NCBI RefSeq assembly: GCF_003860125.1 | Contig: NZ_RQYL01000007.1 | Coordinates: forward strand, 19,038-83,037 | Length of the DNA stretch: 64,000 nt | Origin: Fretibacterium sp. OH1220_COT-178 | GTDB lineage: Bacteria; Synergistota; Synergistia; Synergistales; Aminobacteriaceae | Direction: 5' to 3' | In this document: piece by piece, positions 51,063 through 60,317 of the stretch | Layout of the letters: each line of letters starts with the position of its first letter | Position numbering within the stretch: position 1 is the stretch's first letter | Notes under the pieces: model-generated | Databases searched by the model: none | Told to the model about the DNA's origin: nothing | What the model saw: the letters and a program-made list of their open reading frames with translations, nothing else | Position numbers and translations under genes: made by a program

Positions 51063-51827
51063 TCAACGCCTCAGAAGGCGGACGTGCCTGTATCCGTCCT
51101 CGGTCGTCACGACGGTCTCCACGTCGTAGACCTCGCGGACCGCCTCGCGGGTGAGGACCTCCGCGCTCTCGCCGAAGGCGTGCAGCCGCGCGTCCTTCAG
51201 CATCATCAGCTTGTCGGCGAACATCGCGGCCAGGTTCAGGTCGTGGATCGAGAGGATCACGGCTAAAGAGCGCTCCCGGGCCAGCTCCCGGATCAGCCCC
51301 AGGATGAAAAGCTGGTTCTTCATGTCCAGGCTGCTCGTGGGCTCGTCCAGGATCAGCAGCCCCGGTTCCTGCGCGAGCGCCCGCGCGATGGCCACCCTCT
51401 GGCGCTCGCCGCCGCTCATCGCGTCGAGGTGCCGGAACGCGAACGGCTCGAGCTTCATGCGTTCGATCACCCCGAACGCGATGTCCCTGTCCCTCCGGCT
51501 CAGCCTGCGGCCCGCGAAGGGAATGCGCCCCAACAGAACGGCGTCGACGACGGTGATGCGAAAGGCCGGCGCGGCGTACTGCGGCACGTACCCGATGCGC
51601 TCCGCCCGCTCGCGCGGGCTCATGGCGGCCACATCGACGCCGTCCAGCGTCACGCGCCCCTCCGACGGCACCAGAATCCGATTGAGGCACTTCAGCAGCG
51701 TCGTCTTTCCGGTCCCGTTCGGCCCCAGAAGCCCGAGGACCTCCCCGCGCCGAAGTTCGAAGCCGACCTCGGAGAACACCCTGCCCGCGGCCGGATAGAC
51801 GAAGCCCAGCCCCTCCGCCCTCAGCAT
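51063..51827 (-). CDS. btuD: Corrinoid ABC transporter ATP-binding protein (BtuD/FecE type)
   Basis: ATPase of 254 aa: Walker A GPNGTGKT (35-42), signature MSGGERQR (about 137), Walker B LLILDEPTSSLD, H-loop LSIHDLN. It belongs to the FecE/FhuC/BtuD family. Start ATG at 51827 overlaps the permease stop by 7 bp, with GGAGGG upstream. Its operon lies under a cobalamin riboswitch, which makes corrinoid the likely cargo; the ATPase alone would equally fit a siderophore system. Confidence 0.85.
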   Translation of the reverse strand: MLRAEGLGFVYPAAGRVFSEVGFELRRGEVLGLLGPNGTGKTTLLKCLNRILVPSEGRVTLDGVDVAAMSPRERAERIGYVPQYAAPAFRITVVDAVLLGRIPFAGRRLSRRDRDIAFGVIERMKLEPFAFRHLDAMSGGERQRVAIARALAQEPGLLILDEPTSSLDMKNQLFILGLIRELARERSLAVILSIHDLNLAAMFADKLMMLKDARLHAFGESAEVLTREAVREVYDVETVVTTEDGYRHVRLLRR

Positions 51828-52909
51828 CGCCGCGCCCTCCTGCGCCCGCTCAGGATCAAATGGATGAAGAGCGGCACGCCCAGAAAGGAGACCACGATCC
51901 CGACCGGAACGCTCACCGGCGCGAGCACCGTCTTTCCGACGGCGTCCGCGGCCAGCAGCAGCAGCGCCCCGCACACGGCCGAGAAGGGGATCAGAAAGCG
52001 GTGGTCGCCCCCGAACAGCAGCCTGGCGATGTGCGGCGCCAGGAGCCCGACGAAGCCGATGACCCCCGTGAAGCTGATCACCGCGGCGGTCATCAGGACC
52101 GACGCGACCCCCACGAACATGCGAACCGCCTCGGGATCGATCCCCAGGCTCCGGACCAGCTCGTCGTCCCCCGAGGCGATCGCGTCGAGCTTCAGCGCCA
52201 CGCGATGGACGGCGCAGCAGCAGACTGCGACGAACGGAAAGGCGGCCCCGACCTCGCCCCAGGTCGTCCCGTTGAACGTCCCGAACGTCCAGTGGACCAC
52301 CGCCGCCAGGCGGTGCTCCTGGGCGAAGAACTCCACCGTGGACGTCAGCGCGCTGAAGAAGTAGTTGAGCGCGATCCCCGTCAGTACGATCGTCTCGGGC
52401 GCCATGCCCACCTTCTTCGAGATGCCGTAGACCAGGGCGACGCACAAAAGGGACGCGGCGAACGCGCACAGGACGATGCCGACCTTGCCGCCCACGAGGG
52501 TCCCCGAGCCGAAGACGATGCACATCGAGGCCCCGAACGCGGCCGCCGCCGATATACCGATGGTGAAGGGGCTCACGAGCGCGTTGCCCGTGACCGCCTG
52601 CATCCCCACGCCCGAGACCGCAAGGGCGGCGCCGGCGAGGACCGCCATGGCGATCCTCGGCAGGCGCATCAGGACGACGATCTTGTACGCCGCGGACTCC
52701 GCGCCGCCGGAGTCGAGACGCCCCCCGACCCAAGCGGAGAGCGCCCGCAGCACCTGGGCAAAGCTCGTGTCGGCAACGCCCAGGGTCGTGAAATAGAGCC
52801 CCATCATCAGCACGGCGCCTACGCCCGCCGCCAGCATCCCGGCCTTGCGGCGGCTGCGGCGCTCGTAGGCGGCCCGGATGTCCGGCGTCTCGCTAGTCCT
52901 CGAACCCAT
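51821..52909 (-). CDS. btuC: Corrinoid ABC transporter permease (BtuC/FecCD type)
   Basis: Permease of 362 aa with about ten membrane segments and FecCD-family signatures: LRLPRIAMAVLAGAALAVSG near 85-105, ALVSPFTIGISAAAAFG, and GFVGLLAPHIARLL near the C-terminus, the loop that contacts the ATPase. It overlaps the binding-protein gene by 17 bp and the ATPase gene by 7 bp, so the three genes are translated together. Confidence 0.87.
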   Translation of the reverse strand: MGSRTSETPDIRAAYERRSRRKAGMLAAGVGAVLMMGLYFTTLGVADTSFAQVLRALSAWVGGRLDSGGAESAAYKIVVLMRLPRIAMAVLAGAALAVSGVGMQAVTGNALVSPFTIGISAAAAFGASMCIVFGSGTLVGGKVGIVLCAFAASLLCVALVYGISKKVGMAPETIVLTGIALNYFFSALTSTVEFFAQEHRLAAVVHWTFGTFNGTTWGEVGAAFPFVAVCCCAVHRVALKLDAIASGDDELVRSLGIDPEAVRMFVGVASVLMTAAVISFTGVIGFVGLLAPHIARLLFGGDHRFLIPFSAVCGALLLLAADAVGKTVLAPVSVPVGIVVSFLGVPLFIHLILSGRRRARRC

Positions 52910-53930
52910 AAGCGGGATAGGCGTGCCCTTCGATGTAGTCCAGCTTCTGGTACTTCACGAGCCAGTCGCGGAACACCTGCTCGGGATGCAGGTCCGGCAG
53001 CAGGTCGGGATAGAGGAACTTCGCCACGTACATCGTCCCCACCAGCTTGGAGGCCCCGCCGTGGACGTAGTGCGACAGCAGCAGGATGCGGCCGTTCTTC
53101 ACCGCGTCGATCTCGTCCCAGCCGGGCCGGCCCGTCAGCTCCTTCCTGATGGCCTCGTGCTCCTCCCGGGTGGGCGGGTAGTAGGACGAGTACACGTTCG
53201 GCGCGGAGACCTTGACGATGGCCTCGGGGTTCTTCGCGACCACCGCCTCGGGGTCCACCTCGACGTTCTTCGACGTCTTGAAGACGTTGTCCGCGCCGGA
53301 GAACTCGATCATATTGAAAAAGTAGTTGCCCGGGATCGTCGTGTTCCCGATCCTCCGATACTCGAAATAGAGCGTCTTCTTCTTCACGCCCTCGAGCCTC
53401 GTCCGGATGTAGTCGAGCTTGCTCGTGAAGTAGTCCGCGAGCTCCCGCGCCTCCGCGTCCCGTCCGAAGATGCGGCCAAGCAGCGCGCAGTTCCGGGCGA
53501 ACTGGTCGGTGTAGTACGCGTCGACCACCAGGACCTTGATCCCGAAGTTCCCGAGCTGGCGCTCGGCCTCCTCGTAGGCGCCGTTGCCCGTCAGGATCAG
53601 CACCTCGGGCGCGAGCTCGACGATCTTCTCGTAGTTCAGCTCCCTCTGGCTCTTTCCGATCACCTGATTCTCCGAGAAGCGGTTCCTCCAGGACTCCTTG
53701 TCCTGATAGATGTTGTAGTCCACGCCGACCACGCGGTCGAGCGCGCCGATCGCGTTGATGATCTCCGTGTTGTACGCGTTGGCCACGACCGCCCGGGTCA
53801 CGGGGTCCGGTATCTCCACCTCGCGCCCGATGCTGTCCTTCACCGTCTGGGTCGCCGCCTGGGCGACGCAGGTCCACACCAGGACCGCCAGCCAGGAGAC
53901 GACCAGCCTCACTCCGATCTTTCCCTTCAT
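52893..53930 (-). CDS. btuF: Corrinoid ABC transporter periplasmic binding protein (BtuF type)
   Basis: Periplasmic-binding-protein-like protein of 345 aa (FecB/BtuF fold) with a signal peptide (MKGKIGVRLVVSWLAVLV, cleavage after AQA near residue 25). Mature domain 1 begins TVKDSIGREVEIP, followed by RVVGVDYN, LAPEVLILTGNG and, in domain 2, GRILLLSHYV. Start ATG at 53930 has GGAGG eight bp upstream. It is the first gene behind the cobalamin riboswitch and terminator, the basis for the corrinoid assignment. Confidence 0.83.
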   Translation of the reverse strand: MKGKIGVRLVVSWLAVLVWTCVAQAATQTVKDSIGREVEIPDPVTRAVVANAYNTEIINAIGALDRVVGVDYNIYQDKESWRNRFSENQVIGKSQRELNYEKIVELAPEVLILTGNGAYEEAERQLGNFGIKVLVVDAYYTDQFARNCALLGRIFGRDAEARELADYFTSKLDYIRTRLEGVKKKTLYFEYRRIGNTTIPGNYFFNMIEFSGADNVFKTSKNVEVDPEAVVAKNPEAIVKVSAPNVYSSYYPPTREEHEAIRKELTGRPGWDEIDAVKNGRILLLSHYVHGGASKLVGTMYVAKFLYPDLLPDLHPEQVFRDWLVKYQKLDYIEGHAYPAYGFED

Positions 53931-54009
53931 GTTCCCTACCTCCATCATCGTCCGTTCTCGGGACGCCGGCTATTCCCGAACTCATCCGGATTCGTCGCCA
54001 TCCCGGCAT

Positions 54010-54043
54010 AAAAAAAACTTCCCATCCCTCGAGGATGAGAAGT
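54010..54043 (-). terminator. Riboswitch-associated intrinsic terminator
   Basis: Minus-strand stem ACTTCTCATCC / GGATGGGAAGT (11 bp with one G-U pair, 5-nt loop) followed by seven to eight T. It stands between the cobalamin aptamer and btuF, as expected for ligand-induced termination. Confidence 0.85.
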
Positions 54044-54114
54044 CCATGAACAGTGTGCCGGCGCCCACCGGCGCACGGAACGCGGGAATCCCCCCACCCA
54101 AGGACCGCAAATCG

Positions 54115-54265
54115 TCGCCGAACGAGTATCCTGACTCCGCGGATCGTCCCTCCGGACGCCTTCTCGCTCCGGTGGGAGCAATGGCCCGTCCTTCGGTCCC
54201 CGCTTACAGTAGGGGTAAGCCTGCGTCGGATTTGCACCGACTTCCTGCGCTCGGCTCGCCTATTC
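54115..54265 (-). promoter_or_regulatory. Cobalamin riboswitch
   Basis: Minus-strand RNA shows the conserved cobalamin aptamer blocks in order: GGTGCAAATCCGAC, CCCCTACTGTAAGCGGGG, GCCATTGC, GAGAAGGCG and the B12 box GGAGTCAGGATACTCG. It lies directly after a strong promoter and is followed by a terminator and then btuF. Binding of adenosylcobalamin or another corrinoid should switch off uptake. Boundaries are approximate. Confidence 0.93.
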
Positions 54266-54278
54266 GATTGTGCCCTGG

Positions 54279-54307
54279 ATTGTATAGCAGGGCCATGGGC
54301 GTGTCAA
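54279..54307 (-). promoter_or_regulatory. Promoter of the riboswitch-btuFCD operon
   Basis: Minus-strand perfect TTGACA (54302-54307), 17-bp spacer, TACAAT (54279-54284), immediately upstream of the aptamer. Confidence 0.8.
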
Positions 54308-54320
54308 ATACCCGCCCGCC

Positions 54321-55283
54321 TCAGTCCCCCGCATTCTGCATCGCGGCCATGGCCGCTCCGATCAGGCCCGCCTTGTAGCCCAGAGTGCAGCTCACCAAAC
54401 GGGTCGAACGCTCGCCGCAGCCACCGTAGACCTCGGCAAAGACCTTACGGCGCAGGGGCCCCAGCAGGCGTTCGCCCTGCTTGCCCACACCCCCGCCCAG
54501 GCTGACGACCTCGGGCTGGAGCCCGTTGACGATGTTCGCCACGCCGCAGGCCAGGCAATCCACGTACTCGTCCACCACGCGCGCGGCCGCCGCATCTCCC
54601 CGCTCCGCGGCGACGAAGGACGTATGGCCTCCGACCCGCCCCTCCTCCCCGGCCAGGGCGTTCATGAGGCTCTTCGGATGCGCGGCCATGGCCTCGCGCG
54701 TCAGGGCGATCAGCCCCGTCGCCGAGGCGTAGGCCTCGAGACAGCCGAGGCGCCCGCAGGTGCAGGGCCGGCCGCCCCGGACGATCACCATGTGCCCGAA
54801 TTCGCTTGCGGCGGAGTTCCAGCCCGTCCAGATGCGTCCGTCGACGACGAACCCCGACCCCACGCCCGTGCCCAGGGTCAGAATCATGGCGCTCGACGCC
54901 CCCTTGGCGCTGCCCGCGCAGACCTCGCCCAAGGCCGCCGCGTTGGCGTCGTTCTCCACGCGGACGGGCAGGGAGAGCGCTTCGGAGAGCAGCTTTCCCA
55001 AAGGAAAGTTACGCCAGCCCAGATTGTTGTTGTAAGCCACCACTCCCGATTCGGGAACCACCGTGCCGGGACACCCGACCCCCGCCGCCCGGATCTCCGC
55101 GCGCGCAACGCCGGACGCGGCAACGGCCCGGCCGACAGCCTCCACGATGTCCCCGAAGACCACCTCCTGAGGCCGGTCGGCCCCCGTCGGCAGGTCCGCC
55201 TCCCCGACGATGGCCCCCGACCCATCGACCACACCCGCCTTGATGTTGGTCCCGCCAATGTCCACCCCAAGGTAAAAAGCCAC
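54321..55283 (-). CDS. ROK-family sugar kinase (glucokinase-like)
   Basis: Kinase of 320 aa: phosphate-1 motif DIGGTNIKAG (8-17), active-site VENDANAAALGE near 107-118, LGTGVGSGFVVDG near 135, and the ROK zinc site with the CTCGRLGCLE motif near 172. The likely reaction is ATP-dependent phosphorylation of glucose or an N-acetylhexosamine; it has no DNA-binding domain, so it is a kinase rather than a NagC-like repressor. Start is GTG at 55283 after GGGAGGG. It stands alone between the riboswitch operon and the tetrapyrrole operon. Confidence 0.87.
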   Translation of the reverse strand: MAFYLGVDIGGTNIKAGVVDGSGAIVGEADLPTGADRPQEVVFGDIVEAVGRAVAASGVARAEIRAAGVGCPGTVVPESGVVAYNNNLGWRNFPLGKLLSEALSLPVRVENDANAAALGEVCAGSAKGASSAMILTLGTGVGSGFVVDGRIWTGWNSAASEFGHMVIVRGGRPCTCGRLGCLEAYASATGLIALTREAMAAHPKSLMNALAGEEGRVGGHTSFVAAERGDAAAARVVDEYVDCLACGVANIVNGLQPEVVSLGGGVGKQGERLLGPLRRKVFAEVYGGCGERSTRLVSCTLGYKAGLIGAAMAAMQNAGD

Positions 55284-55323
55284 GGCCGCACCCTCCCCTG
55301 CCCGCCGTCCTCACGACGGCGAC

Positions 55324-55353
55324 ATTCTAAGAAAACGCCGGGATTCAATCCAA
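55324..55353 (-). promoter_or_regulatory. Putative promoter of the ROK kinase gene
   Basis: Minus-strand TTGGAT (55348-55353) and TAGAAT (55324-55329) with an 18-bp spacer, 41 bp before the GTG start. Confidence 0.45.
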
Positions 55354-55560
55354 AAAGCTTGTCCGTGTGGCGAATAAACTTGCCGGTCCCTCCGCTATCG
55401 CAATGGCGGAGGCACGGGCCGAAGCCCCCATGTCGATATCCAGGAAAGCGCCGGAAGTTTTTCATGTGGATTTTTCACATCATTTTACAGGTTTTTCGTT
55501 TCAATCGGCGTTTTCCTGAAATTATGGCACCGCACGGCACCCCGGGCAAGGGGAGCCCGC

Positions 55561-56535
55561 CTACAGCCGGCCCTCCCGTATCCACTCCGCCAGGGACAGC
55601 GCATGGTATGTGACCAGGACGTCCGCTCCGGCCCGCACCAGGCAGACCGCGGCCTCGGACACGGCGCGCTCCTCGTCCACCCAGCCCCGCTCGGCCGCCG
55701 CCTTGATCATGGAGTACTCGCCGCTGACGGAGTACGCGCCCACGGGGACGCAGCTCCGCTCCTTGACCGCCCGGAGCACGTCCAGATACGGAAGCCCCGG
55801 CTTGACCATGATCATGTCCGCGCCCTCGTCCACGTCCAGCTGGGCCTCCCTCAGCGCCTCCCGGACGTTTCGGGGATCCATCTGGTAGCTCCTCCTGTCC
55901 CCGAACGCCGGTGCCGAGCCCGCGGCCTCGCGGAACGGGCCGTAGAACGCCGAGGCGTACTTCACCGCGTAGGAGAGGATCAGCGTGTCCTCGAACCCCG
56001 CCCCGTCGAGGGCGGAGCGGATCGCACCGACCCGGCCGTCCATCATGTCGGACGGCGCCACCACGTCGGCCCCGGCCTGCGCCTGCGACACGGCCGTCCG
56101 GGCCAGAAGCTCGAGCGTCGGATCGTTGTCGACGGTCTCCCCCTTCAGCACCCCGCAGTGCCCGTGCGACGTGTACTCGCAAAGGCAGACGTCGCCGATA
56201 AAAATGATGTCGGGAAAATGCCGTCTTCCCACCGCCAGAGCTTGTTGGATCACGCCCTGTTCCGCCCAGGCCTGGCTTCCGATTTCGTCCTTGTGCTCCG
56301 GAACGCCGAAGAGCAGCACGGCCCCGACCCCTGCCTCGGCCACGCGTTCCAGAATGCGCGGAAACGTGTCCGGGCTGTAGCGCATCTGCCCCGGCATCGC
56401 GGGGATCTCCTCGGCGATGTTCCTCCCCTCCCGGACGAACACGGGATACACGAGCATGGACGGCGAGAGCCTCGTCTCCTTCACCATATCGCGGATGGCG
56501 GCCGTGCGCCGCAGCCTCCTGGGCCTCAAGATCAT
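55561..56535 (-). CDS. hemB: Delta-aminolevulinic acid dehydratase (porphobilinogen synthase)
   Basis: Enzyme of 324 aa that condenses two 5-aminolevulinate molecules to porphobilinogen. Both Schiff-base lysines are present: SYAVKYASAFYGPF near 199 and MIMVKPGLPYLD near 252. The DVCLCEYTSHGHCG segment has the cysteines of zinc-dependent enzymes. Start ATG at 56535 has GGAGG nine bp upstream; the gene starts 2 bp before the end of the preceding gene region. It is the last gene of the tetrapyrrole/cobalamin operon. No convincing terminator follows it. Confidence 0.95.
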   Translation of the reverse strand: MILRPRRLRRTAAIRDMVKETRLSPSMLVYPVFVREGRNIAEEIPAMPGQMRYSPDTFPRILERVAEAGVGAVLLFGVPEHKDEIGSQAWAEQGVIQQALAVGRRHFPDIIFIGDVCLCEYTSHGHCGVLKGETVDNDPTLELLARTAVSQAQAGADVVAPSDMMDGRVGAIRSALDGAGFEDTLILSYAVKYASAFYGPFREAAGSAPAFGDRRSYQMDPRNVREALREAQLDVDEGADMIMVKPGLPYLDVLRAVKERSCVPVGAYSVSGEYSMIKAAAERGWVDEERAVSEAAVCLVRAGADVLVTYHALSLAEWIREGRL

Positions 56536-56536
56536 C

Positions 56537-58039
56537 TCACAAATCCTCCCCCTCGTTCCTCGTCTTGACTGTCGTCCTGATTGTCGCCTCAATCAGAGCC
56601 TCGAGCGTGGCGGCTGCTGCCGTCGTCACATTGGAAAACCCCGCCTCCGCGGCCGCACGGGCCGTCATCTCCCCGATGCAGACGGCCCTGAAGCCGCCGC
56701 GATCCCAGCCGTCCGGCAGGCAGTCGGCAAGCCCCCTCACGGTGGACGCGCTGGTGAAGACCGCCGCGTCGAAATCCAGGGACGGAAGCCCCGCCGCCGC
56801 ACACCGCGTGCGGTAGACGGAATGCTCCCGAAAGGGCACGCCGCGCGCCTTCAGACCCTCCGAGAGGCCCGGCGCCCCCGTCTCCGCCCGCAGCAGCAGC
56901 ACGTCCCCCCCGCGCGCCCGGTCGGCCAGCCCATCGGCCAGATGCGCTCCGTCGCAGACCTCCGGAACGTAGTCGACGCGCAGCCCGCGCGCCCTGAGCG
57001 CGTCGCGCGTCGCCGGCCCGACGGCCGCCACGCGCGCGTCCCCGATCTCCCGCACGTCGCGCCCCTCCTCCGCGAGCAGAGCGAAGAAGGACTCCACCCC
57101 CGCCGCGCTGGTGAACACGATCCAACCCGCCCCCCCGATCCGGGGCAGGGGCCCCGGCAGGGTCTCCGTGCAAATGCAGGGGAACTCCAGGACCTCCGCG
57201 CCCGCGTCCCGCAGCATCCGGGCCAGCCGGCCGGAGCGCTCCCTGGGGCGCGTGACGAGCACCCGGACGCCCGAGAGAGGGAGACGGTCCCGCCAGCCGA
57301 GCCGATCGGCCAGGGTCACCGTCTCCCCCACGACGAGCACGGCGGGCGGGCGGATCCCCGAGGCTCGAATGCGCTCGGGCAGGGACTCGAGGGTCCCGGC
57401 CAGCAGACGCTGGCGCGCCGTGGTCCCGCGCTCGACCGCCGCGGCGGGCGTGGCGCCGGGCATCCCGGCCTTAACGAGCCGGGAGCAGATCTCCCCGGCG
57501 GCGCCCACCCCCATGAGGAAGACCAGCGTGCCCTTCAGACGGGCCATCGCCTCGAAGTCCAGGGGCGGGAGCTCCCCGGCCCGCGTGTGGGCCGTGATGA
57601 CGTGGACCGACGACGAGAGCCCCCGGTGCGTCACCGGGATCCCGGCACAGGCCGGGACGGCGAGCGCCGAGGTCACGCCCGGCACCACCTCGAACGGGAT
57701 GTCGTGTTCGAGCAGCGCCTCGATCTCCTCCCCGCCGCGGCCGAACAGAAACGAGTCCCCGCCCTTGAGGCGGACGACCCGCCTGCCCGCCAGGGCCCGA
57801 TCCACCAGGATCGCCTCGATCTCCTCCTGCGGCACCGGATGGCACCCGCCCCGCTTTCCCACGTCCACCCGCTCGGCCCGCTCGGGAAAGAGCGAGAAGA
57901 GCCCCGAACCCACAAGGCGGTCGAAGACCACCACCTCCGCGCGCTCCAGGACCTCCCGTCCCCGAAGGGTCAGCAGCCCCGCATCGCCCGGACCGGCCCC
58001 GACGAGCCAGACCTTGCCCGTACGTCCCCGCTGATCCAT
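56537..58039 (-). CDS. cobA-hemD: Fused uroporphyrinogen-III methyltransferase / uroporphyrinogen-III synthase
   Basis: Fusion protein of 500 aa. Residues 1-245 are the SAM-dependent methyltransferase CobA (SUMT): [56 protein letters not shown]. It converts uroporphyrinogen III to precorrin-2. Residues about 255-500 are HemD, uroporphyrinogen-III synthase, starting [13 protein letters not shown] and containing [13 protein letters not shown] and [11 protein letters not shown]. Start ATG at 58039 has GGAGG eight bp upstream. The fusion joins ring closure and the first methylation, directing flux to corrinoids or sirohaem. Confidence 0.93.
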   Translation of the reverse strand: MDQRGRTGKVWLVGAGPGDAGLLTLRGREVLERAEVVVFDRLVGSGLFSLFPERAERVDVGKRGGCHPVPQEEIEAILVDRALAGRRVVRLKGGDSFLFGRGGEEIEALLEHDIPFEVVPGVTSALAVPACAGIPVTHRGLSSSVHVITAHTRAGELPPLDFEAMARLKGTLVFLMGVGAAGEICSRLVKAGMPGATPAAAVERGTTARQRLLAGTLESLPERIRASGIRPPAVLVVGETVTLADRLGWRDRLPLSGVRVLVTRPRERSGRLARMLRDAGAEVLEFPCICTETLPGPLPRIGGAGWIVFTSAAGVESFFALLAEEGRDVREIGDARVAAVGPATRDALRARGLRVDYVPEVCDGAHLADGLADRARGGDVLLLRAETGAPGLSEGLKARGVPFREHSVYRTRCAAAGLPSLDFDAAVFTSASTVRGLADCLPDGWDRGGFRAVCIGEMTARAAAEAGFSNVTTAAAATLEALIEATIRTTVKTRNEGEDL

Positions 58040-58043
58040 CACG

Positions 58044-58949
58044 CTATCCTCCCTCTCGCAGACGGTCCGCAAGGGCCCTGCCCAGCCCCTCGGCATCGGA
58101 GCGGGGCCCCGAAAGCGTCCCCCTCCGGCGGGACCCGGCCGCCTCGTTCGCGTAAAAACCCGTCAGGTTCAGAGCCTCCCCCTCCACGACCGCGTAGGCC
58201 GCCACGGGCAGGGCACACCCCCCGCCGAGCGCGGCGGCAAAGCTCCGCTCGGCCCTGGCGCAATCCTCCGCGTCCCGGTCCCGAACGGCATCCAGATAGT
58301 CGTAATCCTCACCGGCACGCCCCTGACAGGCCAGGATTCCCTGCCCCGCAGCAGGGATCATCTCCTCAGTCGAGAAAACACGGTCGATACGGCCATCCAG
58401 CCCCAGACGGCGCAGCCCGGCGGCCGCCAGCACCAACATCGAAAACCGTTTTTCCTCCCGATCGTCCAGCTTGCGCAGGCGGGTCTGGATGTTGCCCCGG
58501 ACGGGCTCGACGGCTCGGCCCGGAAAGAGCTCCGCCAGCTGGAGCCGGCGCCGCGCCGAGGAACAGCCGATCGCCCCGCCTCCGTCCGGCACGGCGCGCC
58601 CTTCCGGGTCGCGCGGCAGCAGCAGCGCGTCGCGGGGATCGCCCCGGCACGAGAGGGCCACCAAGGGCAGCCGCTCGTCCTGCCTCATCGGCAGGTCCTT
58701 AAGGCTGTGGACCGCAAAATCGATCTCCCCCCGAAGCAGAGCCTCCTCCAGCTCCTGGGTGAACAGCCCCTTGATGCCGAAGGGGTCGGAGGCCTCGGAA
58801 AAGGGCTTCATGTTGACGTCGCCCGTGGTCTGAATCGTCACCAGCTCGATCTCCAGATCGGGATGCCGCGCCCGGACCGCCTCCATCACCAGCCGGGTCT
58901 GGGCCACGGCCAGGGGGCTCTTTCGGCTCCCGACCCGCACCCGCCTCAT
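58044..58949 (-). CDS. hemC: Hydroxymethylbilane synthase (porphobilinogen deaminase)
   Basis: Enzyme of 301 aa that polymerises four porphobilinogens into hydroxymethylbilane. Signatures are VGSRKSPLAVAQTRLV at the N-terminus, DFAVHSLKDLP with the catalytic Asp, RGNIQTRLRKLD, and the dipyrromethane-cofactor cysteine in LGGGCALPVAAY near 243. ATG at 58949 overlaps the preceding gene's stop by 4 bp. Confidence 0.95.
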   Translation of the reverse strand: MRRVRVGSRKSPLAVAQTRLVMEAVRARHPDLEIELVTIQTTGDVNMKPFSEASDPFGIKGLFTQELEEALLRGEIDFAVHSLKDLPMRQDERLPLVALSCRGDPRDALLLPRDPEGRAVPDGGGAIGCSSARRRLQLAELFPGRAVEPVRGNIQTRLRKLDDREEKRFSMLVLAAAGLRRLGLDGRIDRVFSTEEMIPAAGQGILACQGRAGEDYDYLDAVRDRDAEDCARAERSFAAALGGGCALPVAAYAVVEGEALNLTGFYANEAAGSRRRGTLSGPRSDAEGLGRALADRLREGG

Positions 58950-60256
58950 CGTCCGCCCTCCCCGGTCCCGCCGGGCGCCATGCGCTCCAAAGCGGCCTTC
59001 TCCTCGGCAACCCACGCCCCCCAGACCGACCGCAGCCGGTCCGACAGACGCCGCGTCAGAGCGCACGACAGCCCCGCACTGGACACCGAGGCCGCCACCG
59101 GCCCCTCGGCGACCAGCGAGGGGAAGAAGAACGTGCTCTCCCCCGGCGCATCGGCGACCGAGACGGGGATGCCCCGGCCCCGTGCCTCCAGCCCCACCCG
59201 GCGGTTGACCTCCCGGTCGTCCGTCGCGGCCACCGCCAGGACGGCGCCCTCCAAGTCCTCCGGCAAGAAGGGACGCCGCAGGAGCTCCGCGCCCGGCAGA
59301 GGTCCGGAAGACGCCTCCAAAAACTCCGGGCTCACCGCCCGGACCCTGGCCCCACATCTGGCGAGCGTCGCCGCCCTGCGCAGGGCGACGGTCCCTCCCC
59401 CGACCACGAGCACGGTCCGCCCCTCGAGGTCCCGCAGCAGCGGAAAGAGAGGCGGACGCCTCAGCCCCAGCATCCGACGGGCCCACAGCACCGCCTCGCC
59501 CACCGAGCAGCCCGTGTCGTCCGGACGCGACACCAGGACCACCTCGGCCCCCGCGGCGCGGGCGCCGGCCAGCTTCGCCTCCATGCCGCCGGGTCCTCCC
59601 CCGTCCTTGGTGACCAGGAGGGAGGCTCCGGTCATCCTCAGCATCGCGCCGTTCATCTCCGCGGAGAAGGGGCCCTGCATGGCGATGACGTGCGCGGGGT
59701 CGAACCCCAGTTCCTCGCAGGAGCGCAGCACCTCCGACGTGGGGAGTACTCGGGCGAAGAGCCGGCGCCGATAGTCCCGAACCGCCGTGAACGCCCGCAG
59801 TTCCTTGCTGCCCACCGTCAGCAGGGCACGCTCCCCCTCCCGGCCGTCCAGGAGCTCCGCCGCCTCACGGCAGGAGCCGACGCGCGTCACGCCCTCCTCG
59901 GAGCCCGCTCCCTCCGCAAGCGCGGCGTCCCGCAGCACGCGGAGCAGGGGCGTTCCGGTGCGGTCGCAGGCCGACCGGATGTTCCTCGTGACCTCCACGG
60001 CGTAGGGGTGCGTCGCGTCGATCACGCAGGTGACGCCCTCCGCGGCGATCAGGTCCGCGATGCCATCCGCATCGAGCCGCCCGACGCGCACCGTGCCCTC
60101 CTCGGGCGAGGCGCCGGAGGCTGCGGCCCCCGGGGTCTCCGCGGCGAGCTTGCCGCCGTAGTCCGTCGCGACGCAGCACAACGCGGGAATGCCGTGCGCG
60201 AGGATCTCCCGCGCCTCGGTCGTCCCGCCGAACAGAAGCAGACGCCCGCCGGTCAT
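58946..60256 (-). CDS. Fused precorrin-6A reductase (CobK/CbiJ) and precorrin-2 dehydrogenase (Met8/CysG-N)
   Basis: Protein of 436 aa with two enzymes. Residues 1-255 match CobK/CbiJ: LLLFGGTTEAREIL, VIDATHPYAVEVTRNI, LLTVGSKEL and VIAMQGPFSAEMN. This part reduces cobalt-precorrin-6A. Residues about 270-436 match the NAD-dependent precorrin-2 dehydrogenase of sirohaem synthase: LEGRTVLVVGGGTVALRRA, AVAATDDREVNRRV and FFPSLVAEGPVAASVSSAG. That part makes sirohydrochlorin, the substrate for cobalt insertion. Two non-adjacent pathway steps in one chain is unusual. Start ATG at 60256, overlapping downstream hemC by 4 bp at the other end. Confidence 0.9.
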   Translation of the reverse strand: MTGGRLLLFGGTTEAREILAHGIPALCCVATDYGGKLAAETPGAAASGASPEEGTVRVGRLDADGIADLIAAEGVTCVIDATHPYAVEVTRNIRSACDRTGTPLLRVLRDAALAEGAGSEEGVTRVGSCREAAELLDGREGERALLTVGSKELRAFTAVRDYRRRLFARVLPTSEVLRSCEELGFDPAHVIAMQGPFSAEMNGAMLRMTGASLLVTKDGGGPGGMEAKLAGARAAGAEVVLVSRPDDTGCSVGEAVLWARRMLGLRRPPLFPLLRDLEGRTVLVVGGGTVALRRAATLARCGARVRAVSPEFLEASSGPLPGAELLRRPFLPEDLEGAVLAVAATDDREVNRRVGLEARGRGIPVSVADAPGESTFFFPSLVAEGPVAASVSSAGLSCALTRRLSDRLRSVWGAWVAEEKAALERMAPGGTGEGGR

Positions 60257-60317
60257 CGCACTTTACCCCCTCGCCCCTCGTCCGGCACGAAGCGGTACGG
60301 CCGCAGGGGGATCGGAC

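Noticed and set aside
55375..55420. Terminator stem CCTCCGC / GCGGAGG upstream of the ROK kinase gene
   Set aside because: No T tract on either strand and not at the end of a gene; called too weak to annotate.
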